A stretch of 64,000 nt of DNA from an uncultured Alphaproteobacteria bacterium (GCA_902524845.1 CABZEW010000003.1:20514-84513); one strand, 5' to 3'. Positions 37,380 through 48,281 are shown, counted from the first letter of the stretch. Made by a program: numbers and translations. The notes: generated by a model from the letters alone, not told the origin.

Positions 37380-39143
37380 CTAAAAAAGACCATTAGCAAA
37401 TTCTATTAGAGCTTCTTTTGCGCTGTCATTATTTAGTCGAAACGCCTCAACTTCGTTTTTCCAGTCCTTATCTTTAAACTCTTTTTTACCAGTTTTAAAC
37501 CATTCTTCTTCTTCAAAATTATGTTCCTCATCACTACACAGCTTAGCGGTTACTAGCCATGACTTAGGATCTAAGTCTTCTAATTTTTCTACTAATTCCA
37601 GACAATTATCTTTATTTCTTGCCAAATATTCCCCAAATAAGACTGGCGAGGTCCTCGAATCCGAATTTGTTCTTCCTTGCGCTATTGGATCTGTTTCCAA
37701 AGCTAATTTCAAGGCATCTAACCCCTGATCAATTTTCCCTAATCGTAAAGAAACCTCCCCATAGACTGATAATACGCGGGGATCATTGGGAACCATTTTA
37801 TATGCTTTGGAGGCATGTCTTTCTGCAACTCTAAAATTTCTTTGACCAAAATTAACTTCCGCCATCAACCTATGAACTTCAAAATCGTTATCATTAAGTT
37901 CGTGGGCCTTCTTAAGACATCCCTCAGCTTCCCCCCATATTTTTGCCATATCGCCCTCAATAAATCCCCTACTCATACCTTGGCCAATAGCACAAGCTTT
38001 CCAGGCGTATGCTTGGCCATTGGTCTCGTCAGCTCTAATCGCATCATCAAAAGTAGTAAGTGCGTTAAGCAATGCATCTTTCTGTATTTTGTGATGTAAG
38101 ACCTTGCCCTTCAAAAGTAACTCATAGGACGACAAGTTTTCTGTAGGCTTTCTTTGGGCTCTTTCTAGACTCGACAATTCAATCTCTCCTAATAGTTTTG
38201 TCGATATTTGTCTAACAATTTCATCTTGAACATCGAAAATGTCCTCTATAATTTTATCAAACTTTTGACTCCAAATTTGATTGTCATCTTTTGCGTCAGA
38301 CAACTCAACAGATATCCTCACCCTTTTACCCGAGGAACGGATACTGCCAACGACCACATAATCAACTCCAAATTTTTCACAAAACTGTTTTAAATCCATG
38401 TCGTTTTCTCTAAAATCGAAACAAGATTGCCTTGAGACTAGTTCCAATTCTCTTATCATTGAAAACTCTGTGATGAGATCCTCTACAATCCCGTCTACAA
38501 GATAGCCACTGTCTTCGTCGTTGTTAGCATTCGAGAAAGGAATAACCGCTAACTTTGGCTTGTAGCTTTTCTCTATCTCTTTTTTCGCATAGCTTTTACC
38601 ATCAGTTTTCTCTACTTTACTGCCAGTTGGAGAGATGCCGTATGTTTGATAACTATCCGAAATATTTTTTAGCGCTTTGGTTCCTGCATCTTCAACTGAG
38701 AACTCTATCTTATTTCCGACCTGATCCTTTACTGTAGAGGAAATTAGTATCTGTCCGGGCGTACATGCGGCTTCCAAACGCGCAGCAATATTAACACCAC
38801 TACCATAAATATTATCTTTTTCAACGATCACATCATCCATGTGCACTCCCACCCTCCATGTCATGGTTGAGTTTTCGTCGGTTACTTTATTTCTTTCATC
38901 AATAGCTTTTTGAAAATTTATTGCAGCATTCACACATGATACGGGGCTTGCAAATTCGGCTATTACGGAGTCTCCAGCAGTATAGAATATTTTTCCGCCA
39001 AATTCTTCGATATAGGGATCTATTATAGACCGACAAGCTTTTAAATTATCTAATGTTTTCTCTTCATCTTTTTCCATTAGGCTGCTGAAGCCAACACAAT
39101 CGGTTGCCAATATAGATGTTAGCCTTCTATTTACACTAGCCAT
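37380..39143 (-). CDS. Class III adenylate/guanylate cyclase with TPR-like C-terminal half
   Basis: 587 aa; 'LTSILATDCVGFSSLM', 'FGGKIFYTAGDSVIAEF', 'WRVGVHMDDVIVEKDNIYGSGVNIAARLEAACTPGQILIS', TPR-like C-term. Confidence 0.9.
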   Translation of the reverse strand: MASVNRRLTSILATDCVGFSSLMEKDEEKTLDNLKACRSIIDPYIEEFGGKIFYTAGDSVIAEFASPVSCVNAAINFQKAIDERNKVTDENSTMTWRVGVHMDDVIVEKDNIYGSGVNIAARLEAACTPGQILISSTVKDQVGNKIEFSVEDAGTKALKNISDSYQTYGISPTGSKVEKTDGKSYAKKEIEKSYKPKLAVIPFSNANNDEDSGYLVDGIVEDLITEFSMIRELELVSRQSCFDFRENDMDLKQFCEKFGVDYVVVGSIRSSGKRVRISVELSDAKDDNQIWSQKFDKIIEDIFDVQDEIVRQISTKLLGEIELSSLERAQRKPTENLSSYELLLKGKVLHHKIQKDALLNALTTFDDAIRADETNGQAYAWKACAIGQGMSRGFIEGDMAKIWGEAEGCLKKAHELNDNDFEVHRLMAEVNFGQRNFRVAERHASKAYKMVPNDPRVLSVYGEVSLRLGKIDQGLDALKLALETDPIAQGRTNSDSRTSPVLFGEYLARNKDNCLELVEKLEDLDPKSWLVTAKLCSDEEHNFEEEEWFKTGKKEFKDKDWKNEVEAFRLNNDSAKEALIEFANGLF

Positions 39144-39284
39144 TTCAATCCCTCTTTCATTTAACTTTGAACATGTAAAAAAACGATAGCGGCAATTTTC
39201 ATTCTATTATAGAAATATTATGGATTACAGCGCTATCCCATTTGTTAGATAGTATTATTTTTCAACTAATCTTCAATTAATATT

Positions 39285-39704
39285 TTACCTTTTAAAGAAT
39301 ATCTTTCTGTAGTCAGGTGTTGATAATAAGTGAGATAGAATAGCTGCTACTAAAAAGAACCCTAAAACAGCATACTCACGATATTCAGTTATTCCCTGTT
39401 GATAATAAATTAAAGGCCCTGAGCCTACTAAGAACTTTAAATATAAATCCAGGAATTGAACCGGATATAACTTTTGAGTGCCAAATAGAAAATGTCGCAC
39501 AGCTAGATAAGCAAAGGTTAAGAAAACACTCGCACGAACTAGCTGATATCGATGAAGCGGTATGTCCTCTAGCGATTGAGCAAATCGAAAAGGAAAGTAA
39601 AAAGTGTAGCCAAAGAGTGCCATCACTCCAGCAAACAATGCCCAAGCTCCTAGGACAAAAATCATTATTTGCGCCACTATTCTCAGTTGCTTCCCTCGCT
39701 CCAT
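39285..39704 (-). CDS. Hypothetical membrane protein
   Basis: 139 aa, about four hydrophobic segments. Confidence 0.5.
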   Translation of the reverse strand: MERGKQLRIVAQIMIFVLGAWALFAGVMALFGYTFYFPFRFAQSLEDIPLHRYQLVRASVFLTFAYLAVRHFLFGTQKLYPVQFLDLYLKFLVGSGPLIYYQQGITEYREYAVLGFFLVAAILSHLLSTPDYRKIFFKR

Positions 39705-39930
39705 CGCACACTATTAAGAGAACAAGAACGTCAAACTAGTAAAACAATACAAGTCTATTCTAGGCAATTGGTCGTATTTTCATAGTTTTTTTTACAATTA
39801 GTAGCAGGAGTATTTTTGCCTTGTCTTCACCAGCAGATGGAATAAAGTTTTTGAATATTTCATCGTTCAGCCTCATCATACAAGATCTAGGTTAAGGCCC
39901 TCATATTTCATAAAACTTGGTAATTTTGCT

Positions 39931-40272
39931 CTAATTTCTTACAACTGAAGCACCTTCAAATTTTATATCAGTCGCAACGGCCTCTTTTTCGTAGGTGAAT
40001 GCGAAGACACCAGAGACTTTATTTTCCTTAAAAACAAAACTATTTCTTAGGTCTCCTAGTAGCTTTTCTGAGTCCTCTTCAAACTTCTTTAACGCTTTCG
40101 CCTCTTCAAATTTTACATGAATATTTAAATCACCATCTTTACTAATCAGTATGTTCAGTCCGAGAAAATCATATTCCGCTATTTTGCCACCCAAAGATTC
40201 TGAGCAAAATCCAGCTGCTACTTTTGCTTCACTAACGCCGGGAAACTTGAACTGATAGATCACTGCAAACAC
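39931..40272 (-). CDS. Hypothetical protein
   Basis: 113 aa, abuts the GAF-domain gene in the same direction. Confidence 0.5.
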   Translation of the reverse strand: MFAVIYQFKFPGVSEAKVAAGFCSESLGGKIAEYDFLGLNILISKDGDLNIHVKFEEAKALKKFEEDSEKLLGDLRNSFVFKENKVSGVFAFTYEKEAVATDIKFEGASVVRN

Positions 40273-41100
40273 CTAAATATCTCCCAACTCAGAGAGCATA
40301 TTATCGAGATCGGATTGAGCTTTGTCCCTAGAAATCGATATTCTCTTAAATATTCCCTGGTCAAGATCTAATTCACTTTGGAAGCCCCTTGCTTTCTTCG
40401 TCATCACTCCATATTCGTCCAATAGTTCATATTTCATCAAAATCTGTTTTGCTGTTTGGTCTATCGGTCTACCTTCGATTACTGTCAAAAAATTAATTGT
40501 GTCTTTAATGGTCATATCCGGATTATGCTTAACCACTACCTTGAGCATGTCAATTGCCCGAGATGCTGTAACTACTCTTTGATCCCCTTGTGTTTCAAGT
40601 TGATGCGCCAGTCTTGCTGCAAGCTTTTGAATAAGCGTGATTTGATTTTCATTAAGCTTAGAACCTAGCTCTGTGTCGACTACGCAAAGTGTTCCCAAAA
40701 TTAAACCTCCTTGCGTAACTAACGGGAAACCCCCATAAAATTTTACAAATGGGTCACCAGTAACAACGGGATGATTTTTGAATCTCTCGTCTTCACTGCA
40801 ATCCTCTACAATTATCGGGTCAGTACTGTTTAGAGCAAATTGACAAAATGTCCTTTCTCTTGGAGCGCTGTCAGGACGATCTTTTGATAAACCAACATTA
40901 CACAACATATACTGCCTTTCTTCATCTATAAGGCCAGTATAGCTCACCGGCATATTTGATATTTCTTTTGCCAGTTCTGTGTAGATCAAAAAAAGCTCTT
41001 CGTTGGCAACATCCATTACGCCAGTCTTACGAACGGCCTCAAGTCTTCGTATTTCGTTACTCGGAATTGGAGCAGGTGAAAAGTCATTATAATCTTGCAA
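40273..41100 (-). CDS. GAF domain-containing protein
   Basis: 275 aa; 'EERQYMLCNVGLSKDRPDSAPRERTFCQFALNSTDPIIVEDCSEDERFKNHPVVTG...FYGGFPLVTQGGLILGTLCVVD'. Confidence 0.88.
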   Translation of the reverse strand: MQDYNDFSPAPIPSNEIRRLEAVRKTGVMDVANEELFLIYTELAKEISNMPVSYTGLIDEERQYMLCNVGLSKDRPDSAPRERTFCQFALNSTDPIIVEDCSEDERFKNHPVVTGDPFVKFYGGFPLVTQGGLILGTLCVVDTELGSKLNENQITLIQKLAARLAHQLETQGDQRVVTASRAIDMLKVVVKHNPDMTIKDTINFLTVIEGRPIDQTAKQILMKYELLDEYGVMTKKARGFQSELDLDQGIFKRISISRDKAQSDLDNMLSELGDI

Positions 41101-41207
41101 AACAGTATTCTCCCTAAAAGTTTCCTTTATAAACTTTTCTTTCCTTATGACATTATCGTTATTGGCAAGTTTTTCAACTTTTTCATTGAATTTTATTATC
41201 GGATAAA

Positions 41208-41954
41208 TTATCCAACGCGACGAAAAATATATGGCATGTAGTAGGGTACTCTTTCCTTGTACTCTGAAAATCTTTTGCCGTAAATTTTCTGAAACCTTCT
41301 TTCTTTAAACATAGGACCGAAATAGCAATAAAGACTGTAGGAAAATGCAACAATAAATAAATCCAAACTCATCTCCGGACTTGTCCAAAGTACCAGACTG
41401 AAGGATAGATAAATGGGTTGCCTTATTATCGAAAAGAGACCGCGATGTGGCATATCAGGAAAAACGGGTTGTTTCCCCTGATATAGAGATGTCCATCCTA
41501 AAGACCCGGTTTGCACTTTATATCCTGCTTGTATCGATGATATAGACAATAATGCCCAACTTAGTAAGTTAAGCATTACCATAAAGACGTTTGCCGGTGT
41601 TTCAATTTGCCAGATAAAAACTCCAGAAAAATTCCACAGAGAAAATAACAGTATAAGTTGTATAGAGGCAATTGTAGCGTAAACTGTTGTTCTAAGAGTT
41701 TTCGCATACTTTTTAGGCGCAAAGATCTCTAATACCTTCAAACCGCGTTCAGATAAGAGAAATGAGTGCCCTGCAGGAAACTGAATTAATAATATAAAAT
41801 TAATTGCCACTGCACTGAAGCCTTCAAAGGCCCCTACTGAAAATTGAAAGCCTGTCAAAATGGTAAAAAACATTATGGCACCAGCTATCAGAAAGATACC
41901 GTGGCACAGTAAACCATAAAATATTGCCAACCACTTGTATCTTAATGACATCAT
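41208..41954 (-). CDS. Isoprenylcysteine methyltransferase-like integral membrane protein
   Basis: 248 aa; 'HRGLFSIIRQPIYLSFSLVLW...FKERRFQKIYGKRFSEYKERVPYYMPY'. Confidence 0.75.
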   Translation of the reverse strand: MMSLRYKWLAIFYGLLCHGIFLIAGAIMFFTILTGFQFSVGAFEGFSAVAINFILLIQFPAGHSFLLSERGLKVLEIFAPKKYAKTLRTTVYATIASIQLILLFSLWNFSGVFIWQIETPANVFMVMLNLLSWALLSISSIQAGYKVQTGSLGWTSLYQGKQPVFPDMPHRGLFSIIRQPIYLSFSLVLWTSPEMSLDLFIVAFSYSLYCYFGPMFKERRFQKIYGKRFSEYKERVPYYMPYIFRRVG

Positions 41955-41990
41955 TTATGATAAATAGTGCATCGCAAAGAAATGGAAATA

Positions 41991-43496
41991 CTAAAACTCA
42001 AATTCTTTTTGTAAACTTGTACGTTTTTTTCTGGACCTGAGATAGTCATTTTCAGCAGTTTTTCTGCTGCCTATCTTCTTCCAAATGGCTTGAGCTTGAG
42101 ATCTTGCCGTTTTCAAGTTCTTGAGTTCATAGATTCTTGTTGACGCGCTTACCCGGGATAGTTTCTCATCCACTATAGGTATATAATAATTCCCTAATAA
42201 TTCTGGTGTTTTCCAAGGTTTATGAATGTTTGCTGCTGGTAGATGTCTCAACTCTGGGACCCATTTTTTGATAAATTTTCCCTGTTTATCATGTTCCAAT
42301 CCTTGCTTGATTGGGTTGTAAATCCTAATTGTATTAATTCCAGTAGTACCGGACTGCATCTGAACTTGGGAATAATGAATTCCGGGTTCGTAGTCTGAGA
42401 ACAGCTTTGCTAAATGAAGAGATGTTAGTCTCCAATCTATCCATAAATTGTAACTAGCAAAACTAACAAGCATTGCGCGCATACGGAAGTTAATCCATCC
42501 GGTTGTTATCAATGATCGCATACACGCGTCAATAAAAGGAAACCCTGTTTTGCCGCGTTTCCATCTTTCAAAATTCTCAGAGTAAGAAGTTTCTCTTTCT
42601 AATTTATCATAAATAGGATGAATGTTTTTCCACTCTATACTTCGCAAATCTTCTAGTTTTTGAATAAAGTGACAATGCCACCGAAGCCTTTTCAAAAAGG
42701 AATTGTAAGAAGCTTGCCAGGTTTTTTTTGTATATTCAGATAGGTCTTTATTTTTTTTTGCTCGTTCTTGTGTTCTTTGGAAAATTGTCCGAATAGAAAT
42801 AGTTCCAAAAGCAATATGTGTAGACATTCTAGAACAAGAATATTCAGATAGCTGAGGTCCAGACATCTCTCTTTGATAGTTTTCACCACGTTGATTTAAA
42901 AAACTTTCCAAAACAGTATTTGGCTTGCTATTACCAAAGTTTGTGTTTGGTTTAAGACCATCAAACTCCAGTTGTAAGTCTTGAAAAGATGGAAGTTCAT
43001 CGGACTCTTCAGATACACAATAAATTTTTTTCGGCACTTCGCGTATTTTTTTTTGCATATATTTATGCCAAAGGGAGGCCCATCCATCGCGGGATTTTAA
43101 ATTCTTTACAACACCATTTTGTTGATATTCTATCCAATCTAGAGAATTTTTTGCAGTCCACCTTCGGATATCCTCATCACGATTTTTTGCAAAATTGTTC
43201 CATGTTTCGTAGTGAGAGTAAATTGCGTCGAAGTTGTGTCTTTCTTGCAAGGCATTCAAAACAGCTAACGCCTCTCCTACTTTTACTACTAGTTTAGAGC
43301 CTCTGCATCTAAACATTTTATCAAGTTGGCTAAGATATTGTTGGAGATAGAGAAAGTGCCTGTAAGAAACGTCAGGTTGGCTCCATAAGTCTGGTTCAAG
43401 TATGTATAGAGGTAGAACTTTGCCCTTTGCTGAAGCGTCTGATAGAGGCTCGTGATCGAGCATCCTCAGATCTCTTTTAAACCACACAATGTTCAA
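41991..43496 (-). CDS. Cryptochrome/deoxyribodipyrimidine photolyase family protein
   Basis: 501 aa; '[16 protein letters not shown]', '[41 protein letters not shown]'. Confidence 0.93.
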   Translation of the reverse strand: MNIVWFKRDLRMLDHEPLSDASAKGKVLPLYILEPDLWSQPDVSYRHFLYLQQYLSQLDKMFRCRGSKLVVKVGEALAVLNALQERHNFDAIYSHYETWNNFAKNRDEDIRRWTAKNSLDWIEYQQNGVVKNLKSRDGWASLWHKYMQKKIREVPKKIYCVSEESDELPSFQDLQLEFDGLKPNTNFGNSKPNTVLESFLNQRGENYQREMSGPQLSEYSCSRMSTHIAFGTISIRTIFQRTQERAKKNKDLSEYTKKTWQASYNSFLKRLRWHCHFIQKLEDLRSIEWKNIHPIYDKLERETSYSENFERWKRGKTGFPFIDACMRSLITTGWINFRMRAMLVSFASYNLWIDWRLTSLHLAKLFSDYEPGIHYSQVQMQSGTTGINTIRIYNPIKQGLEHDKQGKFIKKWVPELRHLPAANIHKPWKTPELLGNYYIPIVDEKLSRVSASTRIYELKNLKTARSQAQAIWKKIGSRKTAENDYLRSRKKRTSLQKEFEF

Positions 43497-43504
43497 CCTA
43501 CAAT

Positions 43505-43705
43505 CTATTTCGCTTTACGAAAAATTCTTTTACGCCATGCTTCATAACTTTTCGGCCTGAGGTTTTTTCGCATAATATTCTTAACTTCGATTTCCCTAAG
43601 GCCAAATTCATCACTTATCGCCGCGAAACTCACTTTATCACTCAGCGCTACCTCAATTAGTTCGGACAGTCGCGCTTCAGAAAAATATTCCTCAACTCTA
43701 CCCAT
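43505..43705 (-). CDS. DUF2805/TIGR03643-like small protein
   Basis: 66 aa; '[46 protein letters not shown]'; adjacent to photolyase gene. Confidence 0.8.
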   Translation of the reverse strand: MGRVEEYFSEARLSELIEVALSDKVSFAAISDEFGLREIEVKNIMRKNLRPKSYEAWRKRIFRKAK

Positions 43706-43926
43706 TAAATGTGATGGTTGAGTAATAAATAATAAAATACTACTGATCCAACTGAGCCAGCTATTGCTGCCTGATAAAACCGAGTCCTCATTTTTGCTGC
43801 CATTTCTTTCATTTTTTCAGCATCTGACCCAAATATTAATTCAACTGAGTCTTGTAACGTTTCTCTATCACTCGGATATTGCCCCTTCGTCTTCATTGAT
43901 GCAGTGGACGTTCGCCTCGTATTCAT
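43705..43926 (-). CDS. Small hypothetical membrane protein
   Basis: 73 aa, C-terminal hydrophobic helix, overlaps the DUF2805 gene by 1 bp. Confidence 0.5.
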   Translation of the reverse strand: MNTRRTSTASMKTKGQYPSDRETLQDSVELIFGSDAEKMKEMAAKMRTRFYQAAIAGSVGSVVFYYLLLNHHI

Positions 43927-44086
43927 AAAAATCTCCTTGGTTGTACAACACTGCCATATGTACTACGTTACCGATATGGCAACCGACTGTGTCATTTTGC
44001 CTCATCTTACTGAAAATATTTTTTTTGACTTGGCTTTCAAAGAAACAGCCCTATTTAACTGGACAACGAAACAATAGGAAAATTTA

Positions 44087-44338
44087 ATGAGAAAATTTAT
44101 AGCACTAGTTTTCATAGGATCTGTTTTAAGTTCAGGCGCATTTGCGAGCGGTTGTAATGAAATGGCAGCTTTCAACACAAAAATAAAAAAAGCTTTGAAA
44201 ACGGCTTCTTTTAACGAAATGACCTTAGCGAATTTAAAAAGCCTACAGATGGATTGTAAACGCCAACACGAAATGGGAATGGCTGTAAAATCGATCAAAT
44301 CGTGTAGTAAGGCGCTTGATCTTGTCACCATAAACTAA
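44087..44338 (+). CDS. Small secreted hypothetical protein
   Basis: 83 aa with N-terminal signal-like 'MRKFIALVFIGSVLSSGAFASG' and three Cys. Confidence 0.6.
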   Translation: MRKFIALVFIGSVLSSGAFASGCNEMAAFNTKIKKALKTASFNEMTLANLKSLQMDCKRQHEMGMAVKSIKSCSKALDLVTIN

Positions 44339-44368
44339 GCCGTGTAGATAGTAGAATTAGAACGAGAT

Positions 44369-44584
44369 ATGAAAGTTGAAGACAAGAAAATTGCAAAACT
44401 AAATGTGATTAGTGGAAAATCATATTTTTTTTGCCAATGTGGCGAAAGTGCAAAGTTTCCTTTGTGCGACGGTAGTCACAAAGACACTTCTCACAGACCT
44501 GAAAAGTACGTGGCGACGTCTACCACGATAATAAATGTTTGTGGGTGTGGGGATTCCAAAGTGACAATGTGCGGTTGTGCATAA
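44369..44584 (+). CDS. CDGSH-type iron-sulfur protein
   Basis: 71 aa; 'YFFCQCGESAKFPLCDGSH'. Confidence 0.92.
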   Translation: MKVEDKKIAKLNVISGKSYFFCQCGESAKFPLCDGSHKDTSHRPEKYVATSTTIINVCGCGDSKVTMCGCA

Positions 44585-44596
44585 GGGGAGAATTAA

Positions 44597-45025
44597 ATGA
44601 ATGTTATGTTGAAAAGATTAGAACGGATAAGTAGCGCAATACCAGAATTCTGCACATCTCATTGGTTATTAAGAATTCCACTAGCACTGTTATTTATACA
44701 GATGGGACTGATGAAATTACCCATAGACCCTGCAGAAGCGGAGTCTTATGGATTGTCAGTGCTGGTTTGGTGGGTGGTAGCTCTAGGTGAATTGGGGAGT
44801 GGCCTTGGATTGATTGCCGGGGGATTATTTAACACAAAAAAGTTTCCAAGTTGGATTGGGGATACGCTCACTCGGTTCAGTGGCTTTACGATTGGATGTA
44901 TAACAACTGGTGTGATATGGATTGGAGAGCCAGAGAGTTTCCTAGACGTCATTTTGTATGATAACCTTCACGTATTCATGTGGGTTGGAGGTCTATTCTT
45001 CGCTCTGCGCGGCAACCGCGCCTAG
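44597..45025 (+). CDS. DoxX-like small membrane protein
   Basis: 142 aa, four hydrophobic segments; 'LLRIPLALLFIQMGLMKL'. Confidence 0.55.
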   Translation: MNVMLKRLERISSAIPEFCTSHWLLRIPLALLFIQMGLMKLPIDPAEAESYGLSVLVWWVVALGELGSGLGLIAGGLFNTKKFPSWIGDTLTRFSGFTIGCITTGVIWIGEPESFLDVILYDNLHVFMWVGGLFFALRGNRA

Positions 45026-45038
45026 GCCTTTGGGGGCT

Positions 45039-45446
45039 TTAAAAGTCCCCATCCTTTCTGTTGATATCATCTTTCTTTCTGAAATGATCGCGCGGAAATC
45101 TTCGAGACAATTTCTCTTTGTTGCCCTTTATAACGTCTAAGAGGTCTATGTTTAGCGCCAAGCAAGCTTGAGTTACGTACCACAAAATGTCTCCCAGCTC
45201 CCTTTTCATATGTTCATGAGTAACCGAGTCATATGTCTTGGCCTGAAATAAAATCTTTTTTATGATTTCATTAAGCTCGCCAACCTCGCCAGACAAACCA
45301 ATGCTAGCAGTCAATAATCGTGATACCTCTACGCCGTTGGAATTAAGATACTCAACACGTTCGTTCATCTTATCCGATGATTTTGAGGCCTCACTTGTAA
45401 CCTTATCAACGAAATCCATATACTCTTCTATTAACTTTTGACTCAT
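45039..45446 (-). CDS. MazG-like nucleotide pyrophosphohydrolase
   Basis: 135 aa; 'GLSGEVGELNEIIKKILFQ...HMKRELGDILWYVTQACLALNIDLLDVIKGNKEKLSRRFP'. Confidence 0.88.
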   Translation of the reverse strand: MSQKLIEEYMDFVDKVTSEASKSSDKMNERVEYLNSNGVEVSRLLTASIGLSGEVGELNEIIKKILFQAKTYDSVTHEHMKRELGDILWYVTQACLALNIDLLDVIKGNKEKLSRRFPRDHFRKKDDINRKDGDF

Positions 45447-45478
45447 TATTTAACCTGTTCGATTTAAATTAACATTTA

Positions 45479-45961
45479 TCATCTAATATCTTTGCCATCC
45501 TTTCGAACATAATCGTCTTTCGACTTAAACTCTTCACCCGCTTTTAATAGGCCAGCACCAGGAATAAAATTTACTTCTATCCGGATTCCATCTGGATCCT
45601 CAAACAGTACGTAATAATAGCCCGGCGCCCAATCTCTTTCCTCGGGACCTCGAACAACTTTTGCCTTAATCTTACACAAAAGATCATAGGTCCGATCTAC
45701 ATCGCCACGACTTTTAGCTCTTAAGCATAAATGATGAAGACCAACTCTATATTGTTTAAAGGTTTCACCCTCAAACTCAGGATCACATCTTCTTATTCCG
45801 ATAGCGGTTCTACCCCCCACATGATAACAAAAATCTTCACCATCCATAACGCAACTCATTCCAAACTTAGGTAAAAGGCTTTTATAGAATTCTCTTGCTT
45901 CACTAAACTGTGTAACCGTTAATATTACGTGAGCCATTCCATTAATTTCAATTTCACTCAT
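45479..45961 (-). CDS. VOC/glyoxalase family protein
   Basis: 160 aa; 'GMAHVILTVTQFSEAREFYKSLLPKFG', 'YYYVLFEDPDGIRIEVNF'. Confidence 0.9.
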   Translation of the reverse strand: MSEIEINGMAHVILTVTQFSEAREFYKSLLPKFGMSCVMDGEDFCYHVGGRTAIGIRRCDPEFEGETFKQYRVGLHHLCLRAKSRGDVDRTYDLLCKIKAKVVRGPEERDWAPGYYYVLFEDPDGIRIEVNFIPGAGLLKAGEEFKSKDDYVRKDGKDIR

Positions 45962-46632
45962 GTCGTGGTCATCGCGCTTCCGAAAGACTTTACCTTATCT
46001 GCTTTCCCAGGTGATGGGGGAATGTTGAGACCCCTATCACAAGCTGGACGCATGCGCATTAGCTTCATCCATCTTTCCAAGTTTTCTAAACCGTCCGTCG
46101 AAATTCGTGCCCATTTATGACTTCTTATCCAAGACCAATTCGCTATATCCGCAATAGAAAAGTCTTTGGCTAGCCATTCGGACTGACTGAGCCGTTCATC
46201 CAAAACTTCATATAATCTTCTTGTTTCATTATGATACCGCTTACGCGCAGCAGGAATATCGTCAGGGAAATATCGTTCAAAAACCACAGCCTGCCCTTGC
46301 ATTGGCCCTATCCCGCTTGCTTGAAACATTAACCATTGCAATACTAACGTTCTTTCAGGTTCATTAGCCGGTAATAATTGGCCAAACTTTTCTGCCAAGT
46401 GAAGAAGAATGGCGTTTGAATCAAAAATTATGGTACTTTCTTTTCCCATTGTTTTTAAAACTGGAATTCGTCCATTAGGATTTAATTGTAGGAACCAGTT
46501 TGAATGTTGCTCGCCTGATTGTAAATCTATAAGCTGCACCTCGTATTGAGCTCTCAACTCTTCAAGAGCCATCGCTACTTTCCATCCATTTGGAGTCGGT
46601 GCTGTATAAAGTTTATACATTATGTTTCCCAC
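45958..46632 (-). CDS. Glutathione S-transferase family protein
   Basis: 224 aa; 'KLYTAPTPNGWKVAMALEEL', 'IIFDSNAILLHLAEKF', 'SIADIANWSW'. Confidence 0.93.
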   Translation of the reverse strand: MGNIMYKLYTAPTPNGWKVAMALEELRAQYEVQLIDLQSGEQHSNWFLQLNPNGRIPVLKTMGKESTIIFDSNAILLHLAEKFGQLLPANEPERTLVLQWLMFQASGIGPMQGQAVVFERYFPDDIPAARKRYHNETRRLYEVLDERLSQSEWLAKDFSIADIANWSWIRSHKWARISTDGLENLERWMKLMRMRPACDRGLNIPPSPGKADKVKSFGSAMTTT

Positions 46633-46710
46633 GGAAGAAATGCTATTATACTAAAATAGAAAGCACAAGTTCCTTCTCTATGGCAGCTTGTGCTAAATTA
46701 GGAGGTTAAT

Positions 46711-47349
46711 TTGAAAAAAGTTGATTGGTATTTTGATTTTATTTCTCCATTCGCTTATTTACAATTTTCGCAATTTAAACAGTTTGAAAATGAGCTTAAC
46801 ATCACAATACACCCAGTTGTATTTGGTGGTCTTCTGAAACATTGGGGGCAACTTGGGCCTGCAGAAATTGTTCCTAAAAGAATATTTACATATCGTTTTT
46901 TCAAATGGAAGGCTGACAGGCTGGGGATAGAATATACTATGCCTCCTTCCCATCCCTTTAACCCTTTACCAGCATTGCTGTCATGTATCGCAGGAAATTC
47001 AACTTTTGAGGTAACCCAAGAAATATTCGATACCATCTATAAGGAGGGGAGCCAGCCTGATCAGAAAAAGGGAATAGAAAAGCTGGAAGCTATAGCAAAA
47101 AAGCACGCTTCCGACCATTCAAACTTGGATGAAAAGTCTCTAAAAAAAATATTACGTACCAATACATCCAAGGCTATAGAAAATGGCGTGTTCGGGGTAC
47201 CAACGTTTGTAGTGGAAGGACAAGTTTTTTGGGGTGGAGATGCGTCTGATATGCTGTTGGACTTTATCAAAGATCCACAGTTATTCAATACCGAGGAAAT
47301 GAAGCGTATCTCTTCGATGCCAATGGGTTTAATAAGAGATAAGTCCTGA
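46711..47349 (+). CDS. 2-hydroxychromene-2-carboxylate isomerase / DsbA-kappa GST family
   Basis: 212 aa, TTG start; 'DWYFDFISPFAYLQF', 'GVFGVPTFVVEGQVFWGGD'. Confidence 0.92.
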   Translation: MKKVDWYFDFISPFAYLQFSQFKQFENELNITIHPVVFGGLLKHWGQLGPAEIVPKRIFTYRFFKWKADRLGIEYTMPPSHPFNPLPALLSCIAGNSTFEVTQEIFDTIYKEGSQPDQKKGIEKLEAIAKKHASDHSNLDEKSLKKILRTNTSKAIENGVFGVPTFVVEGQVFWGGDASDMLLDFIKDPQLFNTEEMKRISSMPMGLIRDKS

Positions 47350-47360
47350 TGTGCTTATTT

Positions 47361-48281
47361 TCATTTCAATTGGGCGATCTCCTTAATGTGATTAGGCGAC
47401 AGCCCACAACAACCTCCAATGATATGCACTCCCTCATAAAGCCATTTTTTAGCAAAAGATTTAAGTTGTTTAGGTTGTATTACTCTATCGAAGTCCCAAT
47501 TTGGTGAAACCCACCCGCCCGAGTCCGGGTAAATCATTAGAGGTCCATCAAAGAAGTTTCTTAAAACTTTTATCGACTCGCTTACCGCGTTTACGTCTGT
47601 GTGCATAATACCGGCAACATCGATATTAAAATCTTTGACTATTTTAACAACACTTTCGAAAGGAATATCATCTTCTTCCATAAAACTTAAAACAAGACCC
47701 TCATCGCTTAACCGAGTTGAGAACCCAGCCCATATAGGTTTTTCACTTTTTGCTGCAGCTTCAAAGACTGAAAGCATTCTGTCAGGGTGATACATCATTT
47801 CTAAAATAATAATGTCACAACCGTTTTCAGCTAAAAACATGGCCATTTCCTCACAACTTTCTCTCAATCTATTTTCGGAAACTCCATGCTTTGGATCAGA
47901 TTGCTTAGCACCGTCAGGTACCGGAAGTCTATGAGATAAAGAGCCAGCAATTAATATATCGTCTCTTTTTGCCTTTATTTTTGCTTCTTGAGCGGCAAAA
48001 ATAGCTTTTGAATTAATTTCTGCAAAGCTATCTGCCAGACCTGCTGCTTCTAACATTAAACGACTGGATGCATAAGTATTTGTAGTAATCACTTCAGCTC
48101 CTGCATTAATGTAGTCTAAATGAATTTGTTCTAAAACTTGGGTATTTAGTGAGGCAGACCCACACCAAGTTTCGTCCATCTCTATACCCCTAAACTGCAA
48201 CTCTGTTCCAACGCCTCCATCCAGTATGATCAAATCATTTCTATCAATTTTCTTTTTTAGGGTCTCATATGCAGTTACCAT
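47361..48281 (-). CDS. Homocysteine S-methyltransferase family protein
   Basis: 306 aa; 'LDGGVGTELQFRG', 'TTNTYASSRLML', 'IIGGCCGLSPNHI'. Confidence 0.93.
   Translation of the reverse strand: MVTAYETLKKKIDRNDLIILDGGVGTELQFRGIEMDETWCGSASLNTQVLEQIHLDYINAGAEVITTNTYASSRLMLEAAGLADSFAEINSKAIFAAQEAKIKAKRDDILIAGSLSHRLPVPDGAKQSDPKHGVSENRLRESCEEMAMFLAENGCDIIILEMMYHPDRMLSVFEAAAKSEKPIWAGFSTRLSDEGLVLSFMEEDDIPFESVVKIVKDFNIDVAGIMHTDVNAVSESIKVLRNFFDGPLMIYPDSGGWVSPNWDFDRVIQPKQLKSFAKKWLYEGVHIIGGCCGLSPNHIKEIAQLK

Noticed and set aside
39385-39711. 108-aa minus-strand ORF overlapping 39285-39704
   Set aside because: Alternative frame of a better membrane-protein ORF; Cys/Ser-rich composition typical of a non-coding frame.
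44002-44331. 109-aa minus-strand ORF
   Set aside because: Antisense to the small secreted protein at 44087-44338, which has a clear signal peptide.
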